Shown one piece after another: positions 24,629 through 33,274 of a stretch of 64,000 nt of DNA; the first letter of the stretch is position 1; each line of letters opens with the position of its first letter. Position numbers and translations under genes: made by a program. Origin of the DNA: Scleromatobacter sp039920745 (GTDB taxonomy: Bacteria; Pseudomonadota; Gammaproteobacteria; Burkholderiales; Burkholderiaceae_C); the NCBI GenBank assembly GCA_039920745.1, contig JBDSDD010000069.1, positions 41,602 through 105,601 of the forward strand, read 5' to 3'. The notes below the pieces were generated by a model. The model had not been told where the DNA came from, did not search any database, and worked only from the letters and a program-made list of their open reading frames with translations.

Positions 24629-25537
24629 ATGAACAAGTCCCTTTTGGTCGCCACGCTGCTTGCCACCGCCTTCACGGCCCAGGCGCAGACCACCGACACG
24701 CTGAAGAAGATCAAGGACACGGGCGCCGTCGTCATGGGCGTGCGGAGCTCCTCCGGCGCGCTGTCGTACACCCTCGGCGAGGGCAAGTACGCCGGTTTCC
24801 ACGTCGAGCTCTGCCAGCGCGCGCTGGAAGACGTTCGCAAGCAGCTGGGCCTGGCCAAGCTGGACATCAAGTACCAGGAAGTGACCTCGGCCAACCGCAT
24901 CCCGCTGGTGCAGAACGGCACCGTGGACATCGAGTGCGGCTCCACCACCAACAACGAGGCGCGTGCCAAGGACGTGGCGTTCGCCCACACCGCCTACGTC
25001 GAGGAAGTGCGCATCCTGACCAAGGTGAACTCCGGCATCAAGAGCATCGCCGACCTGAACGGCAAGAGCGTCGCCACGACCACGGGCACCACGTCCGTCC
25101 AACTGCTGCGCAAGCATGAGCGCGCCACCGGTGTCGACTTCAAGGAAGTCTTCGGCAAGGATCACGCCGACAGCTTCCTGCTGCTGGAATCCGGCCGCGC
25201 GGACGCGTTCGTGATGGACGGCCAGATCGTCGCGGGCCTGGCCTCCAAGGCCAAGACTCCGGGCGACTTCCACATCGTCGGCGAAGTGCTCTCGGTCGAG
25301 CCGATCGCCATCATGGTGCGCAAGGACGATCCGGCCTTCCTGGCGGCCGTCGACAAGACGATCGACGGCATGGCCAAGTCGGGCGAGATGGCCAAGCTGT
25401 ACGACAAGTGGTTTGTCCAGGCGATCCCGCCGACCAACACCAAGGTCGGCCTGCCGGCGTCGGAAGCCACCAAGAACGCGTGGAAGAACCCGAACAGCAT
25501 GGGCACCGAGGCCCTGGCTGCTGCCAACAAGAAGTAA
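24629..25537 (+). CDS. gltI: Glutamate/aspartate-type ABC transporter substrate-binding protein
   Basis: A 302-residue periplasmic solute-binding protein with a clean signal peptide (MNKSLLVATLLATAFTAQAQ). The mature part carries GAVVMGVRSSSGALSYTLG, TVDIECGSTTNNEARAKDV and GRADAFVMDGQIVAGLA, closely matching the GltI group that binds L-glutamate and L-aspartate. The ATG at 24629 follows CAGGAG. Two permease genes and an ATPase follow on the same strand, so it is the cognate receptor of the importer. The 149-bp gap to the next gene (25538-25686) holds only GC-rich sequence and the Shine-Dalgarno AGGAGAAGAG. Confidence 0.9.
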   Translation: MNKSLLVATLLATAFTAQAQTTDTLKKIKDTGAVVMGVRSSSGALSYTLGEGKYAGFHVELCQRALEDVRKQLGLAKLDIKYQEVTSANRIPLVQNGTVDIECGSTTNNEARAKDVAFAHTAYVEEVRILTKVNSGIKSIADLNGKSVATTTGTTSVQLLRKHERATGVDFKEVFGKDHADSFLLLESGRADAFVMDGQIVAGLASKAKTPGDFHIVGEVLSVEPIAIMVRKDDPAFLAAVDKTIDGMAKSGEMAKLYDKWFVQAIPPTNTKVGLPASEATKNAWKNPNSMGTEALAAANKK

Positions 25538-25686
25538 ATGCGGCGTCGCCGCCGGCGCGCCAGGGGCGTGACGGCGGCCATCCGCAACGGCGAATCTCGC
25601 GCGCGCGGGCCTGACACACGGGCGCCGCGCGCGTCGCAAATGAAGTCAGGCCGTACGAGCGGCCGGCAGGACACGAGGAGAAGAGG

Positions 25687-26439
25687 GTGAGCGACTGGAT
25701 CCCGGCCATCAAGGCCAGTGCGGAGGTGATGTGCAAGAGCACCACCGACGAGACGATCTACTCGACCTGCTGGGCGGGCAAGGGCGACCTCACCTACTTC
25801 CAATGGTTGATCCACTCGTGGGGCTGGACGCTGATCGTGGCGCTGGTGGCGCTCGTCATCGCGCTGGTCGTCGGACTGGTCATTGGCGTGATGCGCACGC
25901 TGCCGAACAAGGGGCTCGCGTTTTTCGGCGAGGCGTGGACCGAGGTGTTCCGCAACGTCCCGATCATCGTGCAACTGCTGATCTGGTACCACGTGGTGCC
26001 TGAAGTGATCACCCCGCTCAAGAACGTTCCGGAGCTGGTGCTGGCCTGCATCGGACTGGGCCTGTTCACCTCGGCGCGCATCGGCCAGCAGGTCAAGGCC
26101 GGCATCAACACGCTGCCCACGGGCCAGCGCTACGCGGGCCTCGCGATGGGATTGACGCTGGCGCAGACCTACCGCTTCGTGCTGCTGCCCGTGGCTCTGC
26201 GGGTGGTGCTGCCGACACTGACGTCGGAATCCATGAACATCATCAAGAACTCGTCGGTGGCCTACGCCATCGGCGTCACCGAGATGATCTACTTCGCCAC
26301 GCAGGCGGGCGAGGAGACGTCGATGCACATCACGATGTACTTCTCGGTGACCGTGCTCTACTTCATCTCGGCGTTCACGATCAACCGCTTGGCGGCGCTG
26401 GTCGAGAAGCGTTCGCGTCTGCCGGGGAGTGCACACTGA
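25687..26439 (+). CDS. gltJ: Amino-acid ABC transporter permease (GltJ-type)
   Basis: A 250-residue inner-membrane permease of the HisM/GltJ type, with about five helices. The ATPase-docking EAA-type loop is around YAGLAMGLTLAQTYRFVLLP. The N-terminal periplasmic stretch (about 12-45, ICxSTTDETIYSTCW-like) before the first helix is typical of GltJ. The start is a GTG at 25687 with AGGAGAAGAG upstream. Its TGA overlaps the ATG of the next permease by one base, indicating coupled translation of a heterodimeric channel. Confidence 0.92.
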   Translation: MSDWIPAIKASAEVMCKSTTDETIYSTCWAGKGDLTYFQWLIHSWGWTLIVALVALVIALVVGLVIGVMRTLPNKGLAFFGEAWTEVFRNVPIIVQLLIWYHVVPEVITPLKNVPELVLACIGLGLFTSARIGQQVKAGINTLPTGQRYAGLAMGLTLAQTYRFVLLPVALRVVLPTLTSESMNIIKNSSVAYAIGVTEMIYFATQAGEETSMHITMYFSVTVLYFISAFTINRLAALVEKRSRLPGSAH

Positions 26440-27134
26440 TGGCACTCACCCTCGACTACTCGTTCCTGACGACCGACATCGTCAGGACCAACATTGTTCC
26501 GGGCCTGATCTACTCGCTTGAGCTGACGGTCGTGGCGATGGGGGCCGGCATCGTCATCGGCACCTTGGTGGCGCTGATGCGACTGTCGTCCATCAAGGCG
26601 TTCCAGCGCTTCGCGACCGTCTACGTCGACGCGTTGCGATCGATTCCGCTGCTGATGGTGATCCTCTGGTTCTACCTGCTGATCCCGCCGGGCTTTTACG
26701 CGGCGATCGCCGGGCAATTCGGATTGGATCACCGGGCCGAGTTCTCCGCCGTCATCACGTTCTCGATCTTCGAGGCGGCGTACTACTCGGAGATCATGCG
26801 TGCAGGCATCCAGTCGGTTTCGCGCGGCCAGGTCAACGCCGGCTACGCGGTGGGCATGACCTACGCGCAGTGCATGAAGCTGATCGTGCTGCCGCAGGCG
26901 TTCCGCAACATGCTGCCGGTGCTGCTGACGCAGACCATCGTGCTGTTCCAGGACACCTCGCTGGTCTACGCGATCGGCGCCTATGATTTCCTGAAGGGCT
27001 TCATCACCGTCGGGCAGGTCTACAACCGGCCAGCGGAGATCCTGTTGCCGGCCGCCGCCGCCTACTTCATCCTCTGCTTCGGCCTGTCGATGCTCGTGCG
27101 TCGACTGCAGGCGAAGATCCAGATCATCCGCTGA
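26439..27134 (+). CDS. gltK: Amino-acid ABC transporter permease (GltK-type)
   Basis: A 231-residue permease, the second half of the importer channel. It has the usual five-helix arrangement, with LTVVAMGAGIVIGTLVALMR early and the EAA-type cytoplasmic loop GYAVGMTYAQCMKLIVLPQAF (around 145-165). The start codon shares its first base with the GltJ stop. The ATPase gene begins 10 bp downstream. The protein is expected to pair with GltJ and couple to GltL. Confidence 0.92.
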   Translation: MALTLDYSFLTTDIVRTNIVPGLIYSLELTVVAMGAGIVIGTLVALMRLSSIKAFQRFATVYVDALRSIPLLMVILWFYLLIPPGFYAAIAGQFGLDHRAEFSAVITFSIFEAAYYSEIMRAGIQSVSRGQVNAGYAVGMTYAQCMKLIVLPQAFRNMLPVLLTQTIVLFQDTSLVYAIGAYDFLKGFITVGQVYNRPAEILLPAAAAYFILCFGLSMLVRRLQAKIQIIR

Positions 27135-27144
27135 GCGCACATCC

Positions 27145-27879
27145 ATGATCGACATCAAGAACATCTCCAAGTGGTACGGCAGCTTCCAGGTGCTGACCGA
27201 CTGCACGACGACGATCAACAAGGGTGACGTCGTCGTCGTCTGCGGGCCCTCGGGGTCCGGCAAGTCGACGTTGATCAAGACGGTCAACGCGCTCGAGCCG
27301 ATCCAGCAGGGCGACATCGTCGTCGACGGCACCTCCATCAGCGACCCGAAGACCAACCTGCCCAAGCTGCGTTCGCGCGTGGGCATGGTGTTCCAGCACT
27401 TCGAACTGTTCCCGCACCTGTCGATCACCGACAACCTCACGCTGGCGCAGATCAAGGTGCTGGGCCGCTCCAAGGACGAGTCGCTCACGCGCGGCCTCAA
27501 GATGCTGGACCGCGTGGGCCTGTCCGCGCACAAGGACAAGTTCCCCGGCCAGCTCTCCGGCGGCCAGCAACAGCGCGTGGCGATCGCCCGCGCGCTGTCG
27601 ATGGATCCGATCGTGATGCTGTTCGACGAGCCGACGTCGGCCCTCGACCCCGAGATGGTGGGCGAGGTGCTGGACGTGATGGTGGGCCTGGCCCACGAAG
27701 GCATGACCATGATGTGCGTGACGCACGAGATGGGCTTCGCCAAGCGCGTCAGCAACAAGGTGATCTTCATGGACGCCGGCAAGATCGTCGAAGACTGCTC
27801 CAGCACCGACTTTTTCGGCAAGCCCGACGAGCGTTCGCCACGGGCCAAGGACTTCCTCTCGAAGATCCTGCAGCACTAG
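27145..27879 (+). CDS. gltL: Amino-acid ABC transporter ATP-binding protein (GltL-type)
   Basis: A 244-residue ATPase of the polar-amino-acid importer family. It has Walker A GPSGSGKST (34-42), Q-loop GMVFQHFELFPHL, signature LSGGQQQR, Walker B IVMLFDEPTSALD and switch histidine in CVTHEMGFA. It powers uptake through the GltJK channel. It is the last gene of the gltIJKL group; a hairpin repeat (copy D) follows directly and may help end transcription, although it has no T-run. Confidence 0.94.
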   Translation: MIDIKNISKWYGSFQVLTDCTTTINKGDVVVVCGPSGSGKSTLIKTVNALEPIQQGDIVVDGTSISDPKTNLPKLRSRVGMVFQHFELFPHLSITDNLTLAQIKVLGRSKDESLTRGLKMLDRVGLSAHKDKFPGQLSGGQQQRVAIARALSMDPIVMLFDEPTSALDPEMVGEVLDVMVGLAHEGMTMMCVTHEMGFAKRVSNKVIFMDAGKIVEDCSSTDFFGKPDERSPRAKDFLSKILQH

Positions 27880-27883
27880 ACGA

Positions 27884-27945
27884 GGCCCCCACGCTCGCTG
27901 GCGCTCGCTGCCCCTCGAGGGGGCGCTCCGCGGCGCGCCCGGCAG
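27884..27945 (+). repeat. Intergenic GC-rich hairpin repeat, copy D
   Basis: GCCCCCACGCTCGCTGGCGC is followed by TCGCTGCCCCTCGAGGGGGC and a C/G-rich tail. The stem GCCCCTCGAGGGGGC is close to the 15-base hairpin of copy E. It lies in the 134-bp gap between the convergent ABC ATPase and GNAT genes; the right module (CTTCGGGCGGCC) is replaced by CGGCGCGCCCGGCAGAGCCGG-like sequence. Confidence 0.65.
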
Positions 27946-28013
27946 AGCCGGATCCCGCGCTCCCTTGGACTTCTTTTGCGATGCGGCGGCGGCGGAGCCG
28001 GAGTCCGCCGACG

Positions 28014-28538
28014 CTAGAAATCGACTTGCATGTAGCGGATGTGTGCCCGGAACGCCTCCGGCATCTCGACCGGGTAGGGCGCGCAATCGACGAAGCCCAT
28101 CGCTTCGTACAACGCCTGAGCGGTGCCCATGAAAGGCAGTGTGTCCAGCCGCACGCTGCGGTAGCCGAACATGCGCGCGTCGGCAACGAGGCGGCGGGCC
28201 AGTGCTTCGCCGAGTCGATGGCCGCGGCCAGTGGGCCGCACGTAGACGCGCTTGAGCTCGGCGACCCCGTCTTCGCTGCGGCGCAGTCCACCCATTGCGA
28301 CGACCTGTCCGGCGTGTTCGACCAGGTAGAACGCGCCAAGCGGCGGCGGGTCGCCGCAGACCTTGTCGATGACGCCCGGCACGTAGTCGGTGACCTCCGC
28401 GCCCAGGATGTCGCGGGCCGTCATGGCCGACATCTTCTCGATCTCCGCGAACACCCACGTGACGTACTCGATGTTGATGTCGAGCAGGGCTGCCCTGTCG
28501 GCCACAGGATCGGCGAGGCGGAAGATCGACGCATTCAT
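28014..28538 (-). CDS. GNAT-family N-acetyltransferase
   Basis: A 174-residue GNAT protein. Motif A is VYVRPTGRGHRLGEALARRL (about 103-122), with the acetyl-CoA pyrophosphate loop in the R-x-x-G-x-G/A pattern, here RGHRLGEA. The C-terminal motif B is AQALYEAMGFVDC. It acetylates an unknown acceptor. It is divergent from pyrC, with a 50-bp gap, and may share its promoter region. Confidence 0.87.
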   Translation of the reverse strand: MNASIFRLADPVADRAALLDINIEYVTWVFAEIEKMSAMTARDILGAEVTDYVPGVIDKVCGDPPPLGAFYLVEHAGQVVAMGGLRRSEDGVAELKRVYVRPTGRGHRLGEALARRLVADARMFGYRSVRLDTLPFMGTAQALYEAMGFVDCAPYPVEMPEAFRAHIRYMQVDF

Positions 28539-28588
28539 GCGTCGATTGTGCCTGCCCGACCGCGCCTGACGGTGCGAAAATCCTGCCC

Positions 28589-29626
28589 ATGACGACGCTC
28601 AATGAACTCTCGATCCAGACGCCGGACGACTGGCACCTGCACATCCGCGACGGCGCCGCGATGGCCGCCGTGCTGCCCTACACCGCACGCCAGTTCGGCC
28701 GCGCGATCATCATGCCCAACCTGCGCCCGCCGATCACGACGACCGCGCAGGCCGTGGCGTACCGCGCGCGCATCCTGGCCGCGCTGCCGCAGGGGAGCGC
28801 GTTCGAGCCGCTGATGACGCTGTATCTCACCGACAACCTGCCGCCTGACGAGATCAAGCGGGCCGTCGACGCCGGCATCGTCGCGGTCAAGCTGTATCCA
28901 GCCGGCGCCACCACCAACTCCGACGCGGGCGTCACCGACCTGCGCAAGACCTACAGGACGCTGGAGGCGATGCAGCGCGCGGGCCTCAAGCTGCTGGTGC
29001 ACGGCGAGGTCACCGACCCGTCCGTCGACCTGTTCGACCGCGAGGCCGTCTTCATAGACCAGGTGTTCGAGCCACTGCGCCGCGACCTGCCCGAGCTCAA
29101 GGTGGTGTTCGAGCACATCACGACGAAGGAGGCTGCGCAGTACGTGATGGAGGCCGACGCACACACCGCCGCCACCATCACCGCGCACCACCTGCTCTAC
29201 AACCGCAACGCGATCTTCCAGGGTGGCCTGCGGCCGCACTACTACTGCCTGCCGGTGCTCAAGCGCGAGCTGCACCGCGTGGCGCTGATGGCGGCCGCGA
29301 CCTCCGGCAGCGCCAAGTTCTTTCTGGGCACCGACAGCGCGCCGCACGCGTCGGTGATGAAGGAGGCGTCGGTCTGCGGCGCGGGCTGCTTCACGGCGCT
29401 GTCGGCGCTGGAGCTCTACGCCGAGGCGTTCGACAACGTCGGCGCCCTCGACAAGCTTGAAGGCTTCGCGAGCCACCACGGTCCCGACTTCTACGGCCTG
29501 CCGCGCAACGCCGGCAGCGTCACGCTGCGCCGCGAATCGTACGAGCTGCCCGCGAGCGTGCCCTTCGGAGACGCGTCGCTCAAGCCGCTGCGCGCCGGCG
29601 AGACGCTGGCGTGGAAGCAGGCCTGA
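28589..29626 (+). CDS. pyrC: Dihydroorotase (class II)
   Basis: A 345-residue homodimer-type dihydroorotase, which closes carbamoyl-aspartate to dihydroorotate in pyrimidine synthesis. All binuclear zinc ligands can be seen: H16 and H18 in DWHLHIRDG, carboxylated K101 in VAVKLYPAGATTNSDAG, H138 in LLVHGEVTD, H176 in VFEHITTKEAA, and the catalytic D249 in FFLGTDSAPH. Length and the N-terminal HLH motif match E. coli PyrC. It overlaps the next gene by 16 bp. Confidence 0.95.
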   Translation: MTTLNELSIQTPDDWHLHIRDGAAMAAVLPYTARQFGRAIIMPNLRPPITTTAQAVAYRARILAALPQGSAFEPLMTLYLTDNLPPDEIKRAVDAGIVAVKLYPAGATTNSDAGVTDLRKTYRTLEAMQRAGLKLLVHGEVTDPSVDLFDREAVFIDQVFEPLRRDLPELKVVFEHITTKEAAQYVMEADAHTAATITAHHLLYNRNAIFQGGLRPHYYCLPVLKRELHRVALMAAATSGSAKFFLGTDSAPHASVMKEASVCGAGCFTALSALELYAEAFDNVGALDKLEGFASHHGPDFYGLPRNAGSVTLRRESYELPASVPFGDASLKPLRAGETLAWKQA

Positions 29627-30087
29627 GCGCGGCGCGGGTTTCGTTCGAACCCGCGGTCGAAGCCGACGCCGGCGCGCTGGCCGAGCTGCGCGTCGCCGCG
29701 ATGCGCGCGAGCCTGGAGCGGGTCGCGCGGTTCGACCCGGCGCGCGCCCGCACGCGCTTCCTCGACACCTGGCGCGCCGAGCACACGCGCCATGTGGTCG
29801 TCGATGGCCAACGCGTCGGCTGCGTCGTCCTGCACCCCGTCGACGATGGCCTGCTACTCGACCACCTCTACGTTCGGCCCGGCTTCGAGGGGCGCGGCAT
29901 CGGCTCCGCGGTGCTGGCCGACGTCTTCGCGCACGCCGATGCGCGTGGCTGCGGCGTGCGCGTGGGCGTGTTGCGCGACAGCGACGCCAACCGCTTCTAC
30001 GTGCGCCACGGCTTCCAGATCGTCGAACGCGCCGAGTGGGACAACTACTACCGTCGTCCGCCGGGCCATTCTTCGGCGACGCGCTGA
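29611..30087 (+). CDS. GNAT-family N-acetyltransferase
   Basis: A 158-residue GNAT protein with the core DHLYVRPGFEGRGIGSAVLA (around 86-105), the acetyl-CoA binding loop G-R-G-I-G, and DANRFYVRHGFQIVERAEW at the end. It starts with a GTG at 29611 inside the last codons of pyrC (16-bp overlap), so translation is probably coupled. The substrate is unknown. It is a different subgroup from the GNAT gene at 28014-28538. The rnpB gene begins 48 bp downstream. Confidence 0.82.
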   Translation: MEAGLSAARVSFEPAVEADAGALAELRVAAMRASLERVARFDPARARTRFLDTWRAEHTRHVVVDGQRVGCVVLHPVDDGLLLDHLYVRPGFEGRGIGSAVLADVFAHADARGCGVRVGVLRDSDANRFYVRHGFQIVERAEWDNYYRRPPGHSSATR

Positions 30088-30135
30088 ACCCCGGCGCGGC
30101 CGGGGGACTCTGCTCCGCATGGGACAATCGTCCCC

Positions 30136-30493
30136 GTGAAGCGAGCCAGACCGTCGCTGGTACGTCGGCCGAAAGGCTGTACTGGAGGAAGGTCCGGACT
30201 GCACAGGGTAGCGCAGCAGGTAACACCTGCCCGTCACAGACCGCAAGGCGAAAGTCTTGCCAATGCGGCGAGGATCAGAGCAACAGAGACGAGCCGATTC
30301 AGTTCGGGTGAAACGGGCAATCTCTGCGTGCAGCAACATCAAGTAGGCGGACGACGACCTGACCCGGGGAGTCCGCGGGTAGATGGCATCGAGCCGTGCT
30401 GGCGACAGCCGGCCCAGACGAATGACGGTCACGCCGCCAGTGCTCGAAAGAGGACTGGCGACGCACAGAATCCGGCCTATCGGCTCGCTTCAC
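30136..30493 (+). ncRNA. rnpB: RNase P RNA (bacterial type A)
   Basis: The 358-nt catalytic RNA of ribonuclease P, which matures the 5' ends of tRNAs. The ends pair perfectly as helix P1: GTGAAGCGAGCC (30136-30147) with GGCTCGCTTCAC (30482-30493). The invariant core segments are present: GGAGGAAGGTCCGGACTGC near 30184, GGTAACACCTGCCC, AGAGCAACAGAGA, GGGTGAAACGG, and the 3' part ACAGAATCCGGCCTATCGGC. Order and spacing fit the type A fold of proteobacteria. Confidence 0.96.
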
Positions 30494-30503
30494 AATAATT
30501 CCA

Positions 30504-30545
30504 GCGGCGCGCCTGTCGAGGCGGGCCGCAAGACAAGCCGCCTTT
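30504..30545 (+). terminator. Possible terminator of rnpB
   Basis: Eleven bases after the RNA, GCGGC and CGCCT pair with AGGCG and GCCGC (30504-30529, loop GTCG, one internal mismatch). A CCTTTTCCC stretch follows about 12 bases later. The hairpin is strong, but the T-run is short and displaced, so termination here is likely but not certain. Confidence 0.45.
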
Positions 30546-30552
30546 TCCCTCC

Positions 30553-31776
30553 ATGAATCCTGACGCCGCCACGCTCTGGCGCCGACCCCGTTCGGCGCTC
30601 GCGGCGCTGCTCGCCTGCCTCGGCATGCTGGGCGCGTTCTCGATCGACACCTACATCCCTGCATTCAAGGGCATCGCGCAGGCGCTCGACGCGACGCCGG
30701 TGCAGATGCAGCAGACGCTGTCGGCGTACCTGTTCGGCTTCGCGGTGATGAACCTGTTCCACGGCGCACTGGCCGACAGCTTCGGGCGCCGGCCGGTGGT
30801 GTTGTGGGGCATCGCCATCTTCACGCTGTCGTCGCTGGGCTGCGCCGCGTCGCACACGGTGGGGCACCTCGTGTTCTTCCGCCTGGCCCAGGGCATGAGC
30901 TCCGGGGCCAGCATGGTGGTGGGGCGCGCGATCATCCGCGACATGTTCCCGCCCGACGAGGCGCAGCGCGTGATGTCGCAGGTGACGATCTATTTCGGCG
31001 TCGCGCCGGCGGTCGCACCCATCGTCGGCGGGCTGCTGCTGGTGCACTTCGGCTGGCAGTCGGTGTTCGTCTTCCTCACGCTCGTGGGCATGCTGCTGTG
31101 GACGATCAGCTGGCGCCTGCTGCCCGAGACCTTGCACCCCACGCAGGTGCAGTCCTTCCACGTGGCGCACCTGCTCAAGGGCTACTGGGAGATGTTCTCG
31201 AGCCCGCGCTTCCTGGCGCTGGCGCTGGCCTCGGGCGTGCCGTTCAACGGCATGTTCCTGTACATCCTGTCGGCGCCGGTGTTCCTGGGCGACCTGCTGC
31301 ACCTGGAGCCGACGCACTTCTTCTTCCTGTTCCTGTGCACGATCGGCGGGATCATGGGCGGCGCCTTCCTCTCGGGCAAGCTGGCCGGCAAGATGAAACC
31401 GGCCAAGCAGATCCGCATCGGCTTCATGATCATGTTCACGATCGGGGTGATCAATCTCATCCTGAACTCGCTGTTCACGGCGCAGGCGTGGTGGGCGATC
31501 CCGCCGATCGGCATCTTCTCGTTCGGTTGGGCGTTGATGGTGCCGGTGGTGACGCTGCTGGTGCTGGACCAGGCCCCGTTGCGGCGCGGCATGGCCTCGT
31601 CGCTGCAGGCCTGCATCGGCAGCGTTGCCAACGCGTTCGTCGCCGGCGTGATCTCGCCGCTCGTGATGCATTCCGCGCTGCACCTGGCCCTGGCGTCGCT
31701 GCTGATGTCGTGCATCGGCATGGTGGCGTGGTTCTTCGTGCGTCGAAGCGTGCTCGCAACCGACGGAAATCGGTAA
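30553..31776 (+). CDS. Bcr/CflA-family drug resistance MFS transporter
   Basis: A 407-residue, 12-helix major facilitator. The opening helix LACLGMLGAFSIDTYIPAFK with the charged Asp in helix 1, and the loop GALADSFGRRPVVLWG, are the marks of the Bcr/CflA drug/proton antiporter group. RLAQGMSSGASMVVGRAIIRDMF is the conserved helix 4-5 segment. Members export bicyclomycin, chloramphenicol or other compounds; the substrate is not predictable. It stands alone between rnpB and the carbonic anhydrase gene. Confidence 0.9.
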   Translation: MNPDAATLWRRPRSALAALLACLGMLGAFSIDTYIPAFKGIAQALDATPVQMQQTLSAYLFGFAVMNLFHGALADSFGRRPVVLWGIAIFTLSSLGCAASHTVGHLVFFRLAQGMSSGASMVVGRAIIRDMFPPDEAQRVMSQVTIYFGVAPAVAPIVGGLLLVHFGWQSVFVFLTLVGMLLWTISWRLLPETLHPTQVQSFHVAHLLKGYWEMFSSPRFLALALASGVPFNGMFLYILSAPVFLGDLLHLEPTHFFFLFLCTIGGIMGGAFLSGKLAGKMKPAKQIRIGFMIMFTIGVINLILNSLFTAQAWWAIPPIGIFSFGWALMVPVVTLLVLDQAPLRRGMASSLQACIGSVANAFVAGVISPLVMHSALHLALASLLMSCIGMVAWFFVRRSVLATDGNR

Positions 31777-31843
31777 GCTTTCACTCAACTTTCGGCGGTT
31801 GCGGCCGATCTCATGGGGGCACACCGTCCGTGTGGAGCCCACC

Positions 31844-33187
31844 ATGTCGTCTCGTTACTCCTTTTCCCTCGTCGCCACTGCCGCCGCCAGAGCCCTCGCG
31901 CTGGCCAGCGTGACGTCGGCGGTCGGTGCCGCCGCCGCGGTACAACCCGGCCCGGGAGTCGTCGTCGCGCAGTTGGCGCCTGCCTCGCCCGGCTTCAAGA
32001 TGGCCGTCAACCGCAGCGACACGGGCGCGCCGGAGCCCACCGCGATCGGCCCCGTGCCGATCGAGAAGAAGCCGTCCAGGGCCGCCGAGTGGAGCGGCAA
32101 CTCGGCGCACCCCTCCGCTGAAAAGGAAGACCAGGACAAGGGCGCCGGAACGAAGTCCGACGGCAAGAACGCGGAAGCCAAGGTGTCGGACGACAAGAAG
32201 GTCGCCGAGGCCAGGAAGGATTCCAGGCCGGAAGCCGCGAAGGGCGGCGCGTCGGCCGCCAGCGCCAGTCCGATGGATGTGCTGCGCGAGAAGCTCGCCG
32301 CCAAGCTCGGCGCGAAGCCGGCCGGCGGTGGCAAATACGCGATGCAGGTGTCCACGCGCGGTGAGTCCGGCGAGAACGTCATCACGTCGGTTCGCCCCAG
32401 CGCCGCGGCAATCGCCGCCACGCACAAGCCCAGGCATCCTGCCGCAGCGGCGTCGGCCGTCGCCAGCGACGCGAACCTCGACATCGCCGCCAACGCCGGC
32501 CAGTCGCTGTTGCCCACGCATTGGGACTACACCGGCAATGAAGGCCCCGACGCCTGGGGCAAGATGCGGCCCGAGTACAGCAAGTGCACGTCGGGCACGC
32601 GCCAGAGCCCGATCGACATCCGCGGTGGCATCGCCGTCGACCTCGAGCAGATCAAGTTCGACTACCGCCCGAGCGCCTTCTCGGTGATCGACAACGGCCA
32701 CACGGTGCAGGTCAACGTGGAGCCGGGCAACGCGATCACGATCACCGGCAAGCGCTACGAGCTGGTGCAGTTCCACTTCCACCGCCCGTCCGAGGAGCGC
32801 ATCAACGGCCGCCAGTACGACATGGTGGTCCATCTGGTGCACAAGGACGCCGACGGCCGCCTCGCGGTCGTCGCCGTGATGCTCGATCGCGGCAGTGCAC
32901 AGGCGATCGTGCAGACGGTGTGGAACAACCTGCCGCTCGAAAAAGGCGACGAGGTCCGCGCTGGCTCGCGCATCGACCTCACGCAGTTGCTGCCCGAGGA
33001 CAAGCGCTACTACACCTACATGGGCTCGCTCACCACGCCGCCATGCAGCGAAGGCGTGCTGTGGATGGTGATGAAGCAGCCGGTGCCGATCTCGGTGGAG
33101 CAGGTCGCGATCTTCGCGCGCCTGTATCCGATGAACGCGCGCCCGATCCAGCAGGCCGACGGCCGGTTGATCAAGGAATCGAACTGA
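31844..33187 (+). CDS. Periplasmic alpha-carbonic anhydrase with long low-complexity N-terminal region
   Basis: A 447-residue exported protein whose C-terminal half (about 226-447) is an alpha-class carbonic anhydrase. Zinc ligands are H311, H313 and H330 in QFHFHRPSEERING and MVVHLVHKD, and the disulfide pair is probably C248 with the Cys of TTPPCSEGV. It interconverts CO2 and bicarbonate, normally in the periplasm. Unlike the usual compact ~250-residue enzyme, a roughly 175-residue Lys/Ala/Ser/Glu-rich region (about 45-220) separates the signal peptide from the domain. ATG 31844 is chosen because it starts the export signal; the frame is open to 31799. Confidence 0.9.
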   Translation: MSSRYSFSLVATAAARALALASVTSAVGAAAAVQPGPGVVVAQLAPASPGFKMAVNRSDTGAPEPTAIGPVPIEKKPSRAAEWSGNSAHPSAEKEDQDKGAGTKSDGKNAEAKVSDDKKVAEARKDSRPEAAKGGASAASASPMDVLREKLAAKLGAKPAGGGKYAMQVSTRGESGENVITSVRPSAAAIAATHKPRHPAAAASAVASDANLDIAANAGQSLLPTHWDYTGNEGPDAWGKMRPEYSKCTSGTRQSPIDIRGGIAVDLEQIKFDYRPSAFSVIDNGHTVQVNVEPGNAITITGKRYELVQFHFHRPSEERINGRQYDMVVHLVHKDADGRLAVVAVMLDRGSAQAIVQTVWNNLPLEKGDEVRAGSRIDLTQLLPEDKRYYTYMGSLTTPPCSEGVLWMVMKQPVPISVEQVAIFARLYPMNARPIQQADGRLIKESN

Positions 33188-33274
33188 GGGGTCTTGCGCC
33201 CTGGCCTATGCTGGCGCGGAACATCCGCGCGTGAAGACTCCCCTCCCGGGTCCGCGACGCGGCCTGGAGTCATC

